Part shown: positions 17,612-27,249 of the stretch, in pieces | Layout: each line of letters starts with the position of its first letter | Numbering within the stretch: position 1 is the stretch's first letter | DNA from: Actinomyces sp. Marseille-P3109 | GTDB lineage: Bacteria > Actinomycetota > Actinomycetes > Actinomycetales > Actinomycetaceae | NCBI RefSeq assembly: GCF_900323545.1 | Contig: NZ_OOHN01000008.1 | Location: 1,913,144-1,977,143, forward strand | DNA: 64,000 nt | Direction of reading: 5' to 3' | Notes under the pieces: generated by a model | Database searches by the model: none | The model's input: only the letters and a program-made list of their open reading frames with translations | Told to the model about the DNA's origin: nothing | Made by a program: the position numbers and the translations under genes

Positions 17612-18643
17612 TTAGCCTGCGAGCCGATCGGTCAGATTGCGGGCGATTTCATCAGCCCACCTCCCATAGCGAGCCTCGCCGGGTCGGCTCAGGCAGTACA
17701 GGAGGTTGCCCAGACGGTCGAGGAGCTCGTAGGCGTCACGGCGCTCCAGCAGCTGCTGCGGGTCGGTGGCACCGTTGCACTGCGCGAGCCGCGAGCGCTG
17801 GGCGTAGCGCGAGTACCGTGAGTACTCAGTGACGAAGGCGGCGAGGTCATCGGGCGTCATGGGCAGGTACCAGGGCCCGCCGGTCACCCGGCCGCCGATG
17901 AGGGCCAGGTCCTTGGCGGTATCGCCGGGGCCCGACCACTCGAAGTCGATGAACCGTGGGACGCCGTCGGGACCGAGGATGACGTTGGTGACGACGACGT
18001 CGCCGTGGATGAGCGGGTGGACGGCCACGCCCGCGAAGGCGGGGTCGAGGCGGGCGAGCCCGCGGCGCCAGGCGGGCAGAAGCGCGGTGACGCGAGGGTC
18101 GGCGAGGGTGACCGGATGATGCGAGCTCCACCAGGTCAGCAGCCCCTCCCCCTGCTCGCAGGCGCTCGGCACGCTCGCGGGCGACGGCGCAGGACCGGCC
18201 GCGAAGGCCGCATGCAGGCGGGCGATCTGGTGGGCGAGGGCGGTCGCGAGCCGCGGGTTCCAGTCGGCGGCGCGCAGGGCCCGACCGGGCACGTAGGTGG
18301 TCACCATGTAGGGGGCGCCCAGCGGGTTGTCGGCTCCGGTCTCCAAGGCGATGGCGCTGGTGCCGAGCTCGGGCGGCACGCGCCTGAGGACCTCGAACTC
18401 GGCCTCCATGGAGCGGGGCATCTCATGGGGAGGACGGCGAGGAATGCGCAGGACCCGGGCCTGGTCGCCGGAGCCGATCCGACAGGCCGTGTAGCTCTCA
18501 CCGGCCCCAAGGAATGTGACCTCAGGCGCCCCCGGTTCGGCTGGCAGCCCGCGCAGCCGGTCGGCGTCAACGGCGGTCCGGATGCGTCGAGAGAGAACGT
18601 CGTCAGGTGGGAGCAGGCTGCACACTCCCCTGTCCCCCATCAC
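17612..18643 (-). CDS. Aminoglycoside phosphotransferase-family kinase
   Basis: A 343-residue protein with the APH/choline kinase fold. The phosphate-loop region is LGAGESYTACRIG. The catalytic loop is HPLIHGDVVVTNVIL (Asp and Asn present) and the metal-binding motif is RFIDFEWSGPGD. Such proteins phosphorylate small hydroxylated molecules; the substrate is unknown and antibiotic resistance should not be assumed. Its ATG overlaps the stop of the preceding P-loop kinase gene by 4 nt, suggesting the two act together. Confidence 0.85.
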   Translation of the reverse strand: MMGDRGVCSLLPPDDVLSRRIRTAVDADRLRGLPAEPGAPEVTFLGAGESYTACRIGSGDQARVLRIPRRPPHEMPRSMEAEFEVLRRVPPELGTSAIALETGADNPLGAPYMVTTYVPGRALRAADWNPRLATALAHQIARLHAAFAAGPAPSPASVPSACEQGEGLLTWWSSHHPVTLADPRVTALLPAWRRGLARLDPAFAGVAVHPLIHGDVVVTNVILGPDGVPRFIDFEWSGPGDTAKDLALIGGRVTGGPWYLPMTPDDLAAFVTEYSRYSRYAQRSRLAQCNGATDPQQLLERRDAYELLDRLGNLLYCLSRPGEARYGRWADEIARNLTDRLAG

Positions 18644-19182
18644 CTCGCCCCGTCTGCGAGGCGGCGACCGATGATGGCCCGGGCCGCCTCGACGGCAGTG
18701 AGCCGGGCGGTGTCCAGGCGGAGGTCGGCCTCGGGCCAGGGGGCGTAGTCACGGTGCTCGATCTCCTGCCAGTCCGGCACCTCGAGGCCCTCGATGTCGC
18801 TGCTCCGCTGCTGGACCCGGCGACGGTGCTCGGCCTTATCGGAGCAGATGAGCTCGACGGCAAGGAACCGGCATCCCCGGACCGAAGCCGTCTCCTCCCA
18901 CAAGCGGCGGGTGACGGGCAGCGGGTTGACGCATTCGACCAGAACGTCACCGCCCGAGGCCAGGACGTCTCGGGCGACGGCGGCGGCCGCGTAGTAGCCG
19001 GCGCCTCCGGGCATGCCGGGGAGCATCTCGCCGCTGTCCCGCAGGGCCTGCTCGATGGAGTCGATGCGCAGCCAGGTCGGCGGCCCATCCGGCGACTGCG
19101 ACTCTGCCCGCAGGCGCAGGATCTCCCGGCACACTGCGGTCTTGCCGACCGCCGGCAGTCCGCCGACGACGGTCAGGGGCAC
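18640..19182 (-). CDS. P-loop kinase-like AAA protein
   Basis: A 180-residue protein with Walker A GLPAVGKT at residues 8-15 and a LID-like arginine-rich segment (AEHRRRVQQRSSD). The pattern fits small-molecule kinases such as gluconate, shikimate or chloramphenicol phosphotransferase-like AAA_33 proteins. The substrate is not evident. It starts 2 nt after the htpX stop and overlaps the APH-like gene by 4 nt, so all three are probably one transcript. Confidence 0.8.
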   Translation of the reverse strand: MPLTVVGGLPAVGKTAVCREILRLRAESQSPDGPPTWLRIDSIEQALRDSGEMLPGMPGGAGYYAAAAVARDVLASGGDVLVECVNPLPVTRRLWEETASVRGCRFLAVELICSDKAEHRRRVQQRSSDIEGLEVPDWQEIEHRDYAPWPEADLRLDTARLTAVEAARAIIGRRLADGAR

Positions 19183-19184
19183 CG

Positions 19185-20054
19185 TCAGTACCCGGCCATC
19201 TGCTCGAGGCGGGCGATGCGCTTGTCCATGGGCGGGTGGGTGGAGAAGAGGTTGCGCAGGCTCCCGAAGGGGTTGGCGATCATCATTGAGGAGACCGGCT
19301 CAAGGCGCGGGTCCTGCCCCATGGGCACGCGGGAGATGCCCGACTCGAGCTTGCTGAGCGCGCTGGCCAGGGCGAGCGGGTCCTGGGTGAGCTCGGCGCC
19401 GTCGTGGTCGGCGTCGTACTCTCGGGTCCGGGAGATGGCGAACTGGGTGATGGTGGCGGCCAGGGGCGCCATGAGGGAGAGCAGCAGGACGACGATGATG
19501 TTGCCGCCGTCCCGGTCGCGCCGGTTGCCGCCGCCGAACCACAGGGCCATGGTGGCCACCGAGGAGATGACGCCGGCGATACCCGCGGCCACCGAGGAGG
19601 TGAGGATGTCGCGGTTGTAGACGTGGGAGAGCTCGTGGCCCAGGACGCCACGCAGCTCGCGCCCGTTGAGGAGCTGGAGGATGCCCTGGGTGCAGCACAC
19701 GGCGGCGTGCGAGGGGTTGCGGCCGGTGGCGAAGGCGTTGGGGCTCATCGTGGGGGCCACGTAGAGGCGCGGCATGGGCTGGCCGGCTGCGGCGGAGAGC
19801 TCACGCACGATCGCGTACATCTGGGGCTGCTGGGCCTCGGTGACCTCGATGGCGCCCATGGAGCGCACGGCGATCTTGTCGGAGTTCCAGAAGGCGTAGG
19901 CGGTCTGTGCGACACCGATGATCGGCAGGATGAACAGCCAGATGGATGAACCCGTCCCACGCGTCAGCGCGTAGCCGAGCAGGAGGAGCAGGCTCCACAT
20001 ACCGCCGAGGAGGGCGGCGGTCTTGAGACCGTTGTGGTGGTTGGTCCATGTCAT
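19185..20054 (-). CDS. htpX: HtpX-like zinc metalloprotease (M48)
   Basis: A 289-residue membrane protease. Two N-terminal helices (about 13-32 and 36-55) precede the zinc motif HELSH at about residue 138, followed by two more hydrophobic segments and the third ligand in REYDADHDGA. HtpX cleaves damaged membrane proteins. The ATG at 20054 matches the family N-terminus (NGLKTAALLGGMWSLLL). It is the promoter-proximal gene of a packed set with the two kinase-fold genes. Confidence 0.93.
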   Translation of the reverse strand: MTWTNHHNGLKTAALLGGMWSLLLLLGYALTRGTGSSIWLFILPIIGVAQTAYAFWNSDKIAVRSMGAIEVTEAQQPQMYAIVRELSAAAGQPMPRLYVAPTMSPNAFATGRNPSHAAVCCTQGILQLLNGRELRGVLGHELSHVYNRDILTSSVAAGIAGVISSVATMALWFGGGNRRDRDGGNIIVVLLLSLMAPLAATITQFAISRTREYDADHDGAELTQDPLALASALSKLESGISRVPMGQDPRLEPVSSMMIANPFGSLRNLFSTHPPMDKRIARLEQMAGY

Positions 20055-20141
20055 GGATGGAGACTATGGGACGAACCTGTGTCCCACCTATGTCCACCGG
20101 CGCGTGCGGCCATTGGCGGATCGGGGAATAACGGCTAGGCT

Positions 20142-20179
20142 CCGCGCGGCTCAGACGGGGCGCGGGCTCAGCCGCGCGG
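20142..20179 (-). terminator. Terminator overlapping the GNAT stop codon
   Basis: CCGCGCGGCT (20142-20151) and AGCCGCGCGG (20170-20179) form a perfect 10 bp GC stem with an 18 nt loop. On the minus strand the first arm contains the end of the acetyltransferase coding sequence and its TGA. It separates the ald-GNAT unit from htpX. Confidence 0.65.
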
Positions 20180-20746
20180 GACCACTCGAGCGGTGCTGAG
20201 GCCGCAGTCCAGGTAGCGCAGGGCGGCGCGGAAGTCGTCGGGATGGAAGGTGGTTCCCGGCGCCTCGCGCACGAGGGTCCAGTACTCCCCCATCGAGTCG
20301 ACGATGGCGTACCCGGTGTCGCGGAAGCCCGCCCGTTCGTAGAAGGCGAGCCGACGGCGACGCTCGTCGGCGTTGTCGGCCTCGGCGATGACCGGCTCAA
20401 TGTCGAGGACGATGGTGCAGCCGGGGTGACGGCGCTCGAGCTCGGCCAGAAGGCGGGTGCCCAGGCCGCGTCCGCGGACGGCATCGTCGACGACGACGTA
20501 GAAGACGTAGAGCAGCCGGGAGCCGGGACGACGCACGGTCCAGGTCAGGGCGCTCGGGTCCGGCGAGGCCGCCTGGGCGGGGTCTGCGGGCTCGTCCCAC
20601 CAGGCGACGAGGTCGATGCCGCGCCGCAGGCTGAGCAGGTGGATGAGGGCCCAGGGCAGGCGCTCCTCCTCGGGAAAAGCGCGCCGGAACAGGTCGTGCG
20701 CCCAGCGGTCCGGCCCGCTCGCGGGACGAATGCGCCGGGTTCTCAT
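20168..20746 (-). CDS. GNAT-family N-acetyltransferase
   Basis: A 192-residue protein. The acetyl-CoA-binding region FYVVVDDAVRGRGLGTRLLAELERR (the R-G-x-G-T pattern lies in RGRGLGTRL) and a later AFYERAGF motif define the GNAT fold. The ATG at 20746 lies 4 nt beyond the ald stop codon, so the genes are translationally coupled; a longer reading would run into ald. The substrate is unknown. Coupling to alanine dehydrogenase makes an amino-acid-related substrate possible. Confidence 0.88.
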   Translation of the reverse strand: MRTRRIRPASGPDRWAHDLFRRAFPEEERLPWALIHLLSLRRGIDLVAWWDEPADPAQAASPDPSALTWTVRRPGSRLLYVFYVVVDDAVRGRGLGTRLLAELERRHPGCTIVLDIEPVIAEADNADERRRRLAFYERAGFRDTGYAIVDSMGEYWTLVREAPGTTFHPDDFRAALRYLDCGLSTARVVPRG

Positions 20747-20750
20747 CGTC

Positions 20751-21866
20751 TCAGCCCAGCAGATCGGCGACGTCGGCCGTGGGGATTCCCAGGGCCTCAC
20801 CCACGCCCGTGGTGTACAGGGCGCCGGCGTGAGTGCTCAGGCCGCGGGCGAGATCGGGGCGGGCCGCGATGGCGCCGCGCCATCCGTCGTCGGCCAGAGC
20901 GAGCGCGTAGGGCAGGGTGGCGTTGGTCAGCGCGTAGGTGGAGGTGTGCGGGACGGCGCCGGGCATGTTGGCCACGCAGTAGAAGATCCTGCCGTCCACC
21001 TCGAAGGTGGGCTCCGAGTGGGTGGTGGGGCGGGAGTCCTCGAAGCAGCCACCCTGGTCGATGGCGATGTCCACCAGCACGCTGCCGGGCCGCATGGTCT
21101 CCACCATGGTGCGCGTGACGAGGCTCGGGGTGCGGGCCCCGGGCACGAGGACCGCGCCGATGACCAGGTCCGCCCCGGCGCAGGCCTGCGCCACGTCGAG
21201 CTCGGTGGAGAAGCGGGTGCGGATGGCCCCGCCGTCGATCTCCTCGATGCGGCGCATGCGCGCGGGGTCGACGTCGAAGACGGTGACGTCCGCGCCCATG
21301 CCGGCCACGACCCGCGCGGCACTCAGGCCGGCGGTGCCGCCTCCCAGGACGACGACGTTCCCGCGCCGTACCCCGGCGGCCCCGCCCAGCAGGACACCGG
21401 CCCCGCCGCGCGGGCGCAGCAGGGCGTCCGCACCGACCTGGGCGGCCAGGCGCCCGGCGATCTCGGACATGGGTGCCAGGAGGGGCAGGGCGCCGGCGTC
21501 GGTCTCGACGGTCTCGTAGGCGATGGAGGTGACCTGCTTGGCGAGCAGCTCCTCGGTGAGGGCGCGGTCCGCGGCCAGGTGGAGGAAGGTGAACAGCAGC
21601 AGGTCCGGGCGCAGGAACTGGTACTCCTGGGCGATCGGCTCCTTGACCTTGAGGACGAGCTCGGAGTCGGCCCACAGGCCGGGGACGTCGTCGGTGAGGG
21701 TGGCACCGGCAGCGGAATACTCCGCATCGGGGATCGAGGCCCCCTGGCCGGCACCCGCCTGGACGGTCACGGCGTGTCCGCGCCGGGTGAGCGCGTGGAC
21801 GCCGGCCGGCGTGATGGCAACGCGGAACTCGTTGTTCTTGATCTCGGTGGGAACGCCGATTCGCAT
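20751..21866 (-). CDS. ald: Alanine dehydrogenase
   Basis: A 371-residue NAD-dependent enzyme interconverting L-alanine with pyruvate and ammonia. The N-terminal signature MRIGVPTEIKNNEFRVAITP is clear, and the Rossmann loop is VLGGGTAGLSAARVVAGMGA. The DIAIDQGGCFE motif near residue 270 is typical of Ald. Length fits exactly. A GGAGGT ribosome site precedes the ATG. First gene of a two-gene unit with the GNAT gene. Confidence 0.95.
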   Translation of the reverse strand: MRIGVPTEIKNNEFRVAITPAGVHALTRRGHAVTVQAGAGQGASIPDAEYSAAGATLTDDVPGLWADSELVLKVKEPIAQEYQFLRPDLLLFTFLHLAADRALTEELLAKQVTSIAYETVETDAGALPLLAPMSEIAGRLAAQVGADALLRPRGGAGVLLGGAAGVRRGNVVVLGGGTAGLSAARVVAGMGADVTVFDVDPARMRRIEEIDGGAIRTRFSTELDVAQACAGADLVIGAVLVPGARTPSLVTRTMVETMRPGSVLVDIAIDQGGCFEDSRPTTHSEPTFEVDGRIFYCVANMPGAVPHTSTYALTNATLPYALALADDGWRGAIAARPDLARGLSTHAGALYTTGVGEALGIPTADVADLLG

Positions 21867-21950
21867 GGTTCTACCTCCGGGGTGGTCGTCGTGAGGGGTC
21901 GGATTGACGAGTGTCGACCGGGACCGGCGGCAGGGCCACCGAGCCCCGGC

Positions 21951-23438
<1,488 letters not shown>

Positions 23439-23724
23439 TGTTCTTCGTTCCTGATTCAGGGGACGTGGTCGTGGCGCCCGCGCTTCCGCTGCCCGGAGGG
23501 CCGGCTGGTCCAGTCCGGGACGACGGCAACGACGGCGGGGCACCGCGGCACAGTCTATGGAGGAAGGGCGGCCCTCCCCCAGGGCGCGGGCAACATCGCC
23601 GCTTTGAGCCGCGTCACGTCGGAGAGGCACCGGCGGGACCGGACGGTGAGTCCTCCACCGGGGAGCCGATCAGGACGGCACGGCGACCCTCATCGACCAC
23701 GCCCCCTTTTGAGCGGCAGAGACA

Positions 23725-25344
23725 CTACGCGTTGACGACCGGGATGTCAGTAAGGCGAGCAACGACTCGCTCTTGCGCATAAACGTACTCACCTGGAGGC
23801 ATGTCAATCGTGATGCTGTCCTCGCCGACGTCTGGCCACACAACCGGGAGGGACTGGGAAGCCCCAGGCTCGAGACTGTACACAAAGTTATTCGCCAAGG
23901 GAACTCGATTCCCATTGGGGTACGCATAGTCCGCCTCCAGATGCCTCAACCCACCACTGAGAATGGTTAAGCTACTCACGTAGAATACTCCATCCAGCCC
24001 ACGCGTCTCCATCATTCTTCCCGGCAAAGCAAAGGAAGCAGTCGGCATGTCGACCTTTCCTTTAGAGGTGAGCACTACCTTTCCGGTCAGGTAGCCCCCT
24101 ACTCGAACTACATGGTCAATCGTCATGCGCATGGTCTTACCGCCGACCTTCACGTCGACGCCCTCGGGACCCTTACCCACAGGGCCTGCCGGGTCAGGCA
24201 CGGTCGCCGACGACGGTGCCGCACTCGCACTTGGTGACGCACTGACCTCAGCAGCCTTCGACGGCGTCAGCGTGATCTCCACACGGCGATTGATCTGTCT
24301 GCGCTCATCGGAGTCATTCGGCACCCGCGGCGAGGACTCCCCCTTACCCGAGACCGACTCCTTCCACGTGGACAGGTCCGTCAGCTTCTTGAGCCGCTCC
24401 GACACCGCCTTGGCCCGCCGCTCCGACAGATCCTGGTTATGCGCATCATCAGCCACATCATCGGTATGACCCGTGATCGTCAGATCCCCACCAGAGGGAT
24501 ACTTCTTGATCTGCTCCACCACATTCGCCAACACACTGTCAGCCTGAGCCGACAGCTGATCAGAGTCACTCTCAAAAGTGACATCCCCAGCCACCGTCAC
24601 CGTCGTCGACTTCTCATCCTGCTTCGTATCCGACGACCCATCCATCGACATGGTCGCCCGCTCGAGCTTGAAAGGACCAGGGTCGGGACCCTGAAGGTTG
24701 GCCTTAGCGATCACGTCATCGACATTGAAATCCACCTCCGACTCCTTCACCACAGGAACACCGACAACAACACCCATGTTGGGAAGCAGCATCTCCACAG
24801 ACTGCACTCCATCATTCAGAGCGCTGAAAACAGGGAAAGCATCCTTCGGGGCACCTTTTGTGACCGCACCGGAGAGGTCTTCCGTGTTCCTCCCCAGCTC
24901 GACGTAGACCAGACTCTGCTCCAGCGACATCATCTGGACATCAGCAGTCGTACCGACGTTTTCCGTTAGGGCGAATGCCTGGGAAAGGTACACATCTTCT
25001 TTTGAGTCGGTAGAGATGTGAAACCTCGCCACCGTGTGCTTTCCCTTCACCGCGACCGGCCCGACCTCCACCGTCAGCGGAGCACCTTGATACTCCGTAC
25101 TGAGCACCACCCCGCCATGGGGACCAGGCGAGGTCGCGACAGCTGCACGTGGGGACGCAGCCCCCGAGCTCTTCCCCGAGGAGGTAGCCCCCAAGCTCTT
25201 CCCTGAGGAGGCGACGCCGTCCTTCTTGAGCGCCCCGCAGCCTGCTAGGACGGCCCCCGCACCAGCCAGGGCGGGCAGGGTGAGGGCACCGCGGCGGGTC
25301 AGTCGGGTACGGGTATCGGGCGACAGCGGCGTGGAGGACGGCAT
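23725..25344 (-). CDS. OmpA-domain lipoprotein
   Basis: A 539-residue secreted protein. The N-terminus has RLTRRGALTLPAL, a Tat-like twin Arg, and the lipobox VLAGC with C36, so it should be lipid-anchored. A Gly/Ser-rich linker with SSGKS repeats follows. Residues about 253-361 form an OmpA-like peptidoglycan-binding domain (TITGHTDD, LSERRAKAVSERL, NRRVEITLTP). The remaining parts before and after it match no family I recognise. Start 25344 follows AAAGG. GC is visibly lower (about 53% around 24480-24540) than in its neighbours, which suggests acquisition. It may anchor to the wall in a one-membrane organism. Confidence 0.85.
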   Translation of the reverse strand: MPSSTPLSPDTRTRLTRRGALTLPALAGAGAVLAGCGALKKDGVASSGKSLGATSSGKSSGAASPRAAVATSPGPHGGVVLSTEYQGAPLTVEVGPVAVKGKHTVARFHISTDSKEDVYLSQAFALTENVGTTADVQMMSLEQSLVYVELGRNTEDLSGAVTKGAPKDAFPVFSALNDGVQSVEMLLPNMGVVVGVPVVKESEVDFNVDDVIAKANLQGPDPGPFKLERATMSMDGSSDTKQDEKSTTVTVAGDVTFESDSDQLSAQADSVLANVVEQIKKYPSGGDLTITGHTDDVADDAHNQDLSERRAKAVSERLKKLTDLSTWKESVSGKGESSPRVPNDSDERRQINRRVEITLTPSKAAEVSASPSASAAPSSATVPDPAGPVGKGPEGVDVKVGGKTMRMTIDHVVRVGGYLTGKVVLTSKGKVDMPTASFALPGRMMETRGLDGVFYVSSLTILSGGLRHLEADYAYPNGNRVPLANNFVYSLEPGASQSLPVVWPDVGEDSITIDMPPGEYVYAQERVVARLTDIPVVNA

Positions 25345-25500
25345 GTCGGGAACCTTTCGGCGCATTGGGAACACGTACGAGACACCTTATACGCCGCGGT
25401 CCACCGCTCACGATGAGGAACTACCGGTCTCTCCCCATCAACTCCGCATCCCCCATGGGGAGTCATGGGTAGTTGCGAGACCTCTTCAGTCTTCGGGGCG

Positions 25501-25583
25501 GTCTACTCCACGATGGTGGGGACTACTGGCAAAGGGTCGTGCGTACTGCACGAACCCCCGACCTACGTGGAGTACACCCAACC
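25501..25583 (+). repeat. Structured interspersed repeat, copy B
   Basis: The outer arms TACTCCACG (25504-25512) and CGTGGAGTA (25566-25574) are perfectly complementary. Inside, GGGTCGTGC and GCACGAACCC form a second hairpin around GTACT with one bulged A. The sequence between is shared with copies A and C. The nested hairpins suggest that RNA or cruciform structure is conserved. Confidence 0.8.
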
Positions 25584-25600
25584 CTCTGTCTTGTCTCCTC

Positions 25601-25637
25601 ACTTCTGAGACATATGAGCGTCGAGACTTCTGAGACA
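25601..25637 (+). repeat. 12 bp direct repeat pair, 25 bp apart
   Basis: ACTTCTGAGACA occurs at 25601-25612 and again at 25626-25637, just after repeat copy B. The 25 bp start-to-start distance is the same as for the inverted partner motif after copy C. It could be a pair of protein-binding sites. Confidence 0.6.
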
Positions 25638-25720
25638 CTCGCTCGGGCAGGAACCCGGGGCGGGCTGGTTGTCCTGGAGGCGACCGTGGGCCGATGGAAG
25701 AGACCTGACGGGGCGCCAGT

Positions 25721-25837
25721 GTCCATGGCGCTGACATCAACACCGCACCGACGCGCACACCGAAGAAAAAACGCAGGATTCCAACAATCCCCGCCGGCCG
25801 CATCGACGGCGGGCCCGTTGATGTCAGCGCTGTGGAC
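25721..25837. repeat. Long imperfect inverted repeat with inner hairpin
   Basis: The 21 nt arms at 25721-25741 (starting GTCCATGGCGCTGACATC) and 25817-25837 (ending CAGCGCTGTGGAC) pair with two mismatches. Inside the 75 nt spacer CCCGCCG (25790-25796) pairs with CGGCGGG (25807-25813). It lies midway between repeat copies B and C. Confidence 0.75.
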
Positions 25838-26000
25838 GCCGAGCCGCGGGCCTGATCGACTCCGCGAGATCATGGCGGCGGGGTCCAGCGCCCTCACCCC
25901 GGCGCCGGCCTCACCTTCCCCTGCCTGGCCCCTTCCGGCTCCCGCACAGGGGCCCGGAGATCATGGTTCAACGCCGACTCCGGCCCACTCCCACCCCGAG

Positions 26001-26080
26001 TCGGCTACTCCACGAGGGTCGGGATCTACTGGCCAGGGGTTGTGCCTACTGCACGAAAGCCCCAGGCAACCCACCCAACC
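26001..26080 (+). repeat. Structured interspersed repeat, copy C
   Basis: Same family and orientation as copy B, 502 bp further on. It keeps GGCTACTCCACGAGGGT, CTACTGGCCAGGGG and CTACTGCACGA. The inner hairpin reads TTGTGC/GCACGA where copy B has TCGTGC/GCACGA, a change that keeps pairing through G-U. The right outer arm is lost, and only CACCCAACC remains at the end. Confidence 0.8.
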
Positions 26081-26082
26081 AG

Positions 26083-26119
26083 TGTCTCAGATGTCATGAC
26101 ATCCGAAACTCTCAGAAGT
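26083..26119 (-). repeat. TCTGAGA motif pair in inverted orientation
   Basis: TGTCTCAGA (26083-26091) and TCTCAGAAGT (26110-26119) repeat TCTCAGA with a 25 bp period. This is the complement of the pair after copy B, so the two pairs face each other across about 500 bp. A GATGTCATGACATC palindrome lies between the two motifs. Confidence 0.55.
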
Positions 26120-26142
26120 CATAAGTTAATACGGTCGGCCGG

Positions 26143-27249
26143 TCAGGCAGCCCGGTCCACGAGGATGCGGGCGAAGTCCTCCATGGCCGCACGCACCTGT
26201 GCCACCCGCTCACCGGCGTCGGCCAAAGCCGCCGCGGCGGCCTCGCCCTCGATGCCGGCCCGGGCCAGGCGCTGCCGGGTCCCATCAAGAACGGCCTCCT
26301 CGAGCCCTTCCAGGCCCTCGGCCGCCTGAGCGGCCCAGGCCATGGCCATCTCGCGGGTACGCGCCAGGACGGGGTGCTCACGCAGGCGAGCGACGACATC
26401 GGCCAGGAAGGCGTCGTCGGACAGGTCACCGGTGGACAGGCGCGAGAGGATGGCCTGGCCGGCGGCATCGAGCTCGCCGGCCGCCAGAGCCTTGCGCAGA
26501 AGCAGCACCGGCATGGTGTCCACACCCTCACGCAGGTCGGTGCCAGGAGTCTTGCCGGTGGTGGCCGAGTCGCTCATGAGGTCGATGACGTCGTCGGCCA
26601 GCTGGAAGGCCACGCCGATCCTCTCGCCGAACTCCTCCACGATCTGCTCGGTGCGCGCACCGGCATCGGTGAGCATAGCCCCGTACCGAGCGGACACCGC
26701 GATGAGGGATCCGGTCTTGTCCGCCAGGACCTGGATGTAGTGGTCCACCGGGTCGGTCCCCGAAGGGCGCGGCAGCGTCTCGTGGAGCTGACCCATGCAC
26801 AGGCGCTCGAAGGTCTTGGCGTGGGCCATGACAGCCTCCGGGCTGAGGGCCGCCACCAGCTGGGAGGCACGGGCCACGAGGACGTCGCCGGTGAGGATGG
26901 CGGCGGAGTTGCCCCACACGGTCTGGGCACTCGGGGCGCCGCGGCGCAGTGGGGCCTCGTCCATGACATCGTCGTGGTAGAGGGTGGCGATGTGGGTCAG
27001 CTCCACGGCCACGCCTGCGTCGCGGATCTCCTCACCTGTGGCCAGGGCCGGATCGCCGAGCTGGGCGGTCAGCAGGGCCAGCACCGGGCGCAGGCGCTTA
27101 CCCCCGGCCTCGGCCAGGTGCGAGGTCGGCGGGTTGATGGTCTCGTCGGCGCTGGTGACCACCTCCATGAGGCGGTCCTCTATGGCCTGGAGAGCGGGAA
27201 CGATGCGCGCCTCCAGCTGGGGCGCGCTCAGCGGCAGTGATCCGATCAC
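26143..27249 (-). CDS. Polyprenyl diphosphate synthase (menaquinone side chain)
   Basis: A 368-residue trans-isoprenyl diphosphate synthase. The first aspartate-rich motif is DDVMD within LYHDDVMDEAPLRRG (about residue 95), and the second is FQLADDVIDL (about 218). GKRLRPVL precedes the first. The GTG start overlaps the nuoN stop by 4 nt, so it is the last gene of the nuo operon. It probably makes the C35-C50 chain of menaquinone, which complex I reduces. Exact chain length cannot be read from the sequence. Confidence 0.92.
   Translation of the reverse strand: MIGSLPLSAPQLEARIVPALQAIEDRLMEVVTSADETINPPTSHLAEAGGKRLRPVLALLTAQLGDPALATGEEIRDAGVAVELTHIATLYHDDVMDEAPLRRGAPSAQTVWGNSAAILTGDVLVARASQLVAALSPEAVMAHAKTFERLCMGQLHETLPRPSGTDPVDHYIQVLADKTGSLIAVSARYGAMLTDAGARTEQIVEEFGERIGVAFQLADDVIDLMSDSATTGKTPGTDLREGVDTMPVLLLRKALAAGELDAAGQAILSRLSTGDLSDDAFLADVVARLREHPVLARTREMAMAWAAQAAEGLEGLEEAVLDGTRQRLARAGIEGEAAAAALADAGERVAQVRAAMEDFARILVDRAA

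Larger units (their letters stand above)
25345..26142. other. 800 bp repeat-rich gap
   Basis: No credible gene lies between the OmpA-domain lipoprotein and the polyprenyl synthase. The gap holds two direct copies of the structured repeat (502 bp apart), two paired TCTGAGA motifs, each pair with 25 bp spacing, and a long inverted repeat (25721-25837). It looks like a non-coding mobile-element remnant or a structured-RNA region. Small open frames across it lack starts with ribosome sites or family resemblance. Confidence 0.65.

Noticed and set aside
17612..18643. Aminoglycoside resistance gene
   Set aside because: Only the general APH fold is visible. Coupling to housekeeping genes and lack of close resemblance to known resistance enzymes do not support a resistance call.
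25501..26080. CRISPR array
   Set aside because: Only two direct copies 502 bp apart plus one distant copy, with internal hairpins and no regular spacers or cas genes.
25473..26099. Open frames of up to 208 codons through the repeat-rich gap
   Set aside because: They run through the structured repeats, have unstable composition and no resemblance to protein families. The minus-strand frames of 105-124 codons were considered and also dropped.
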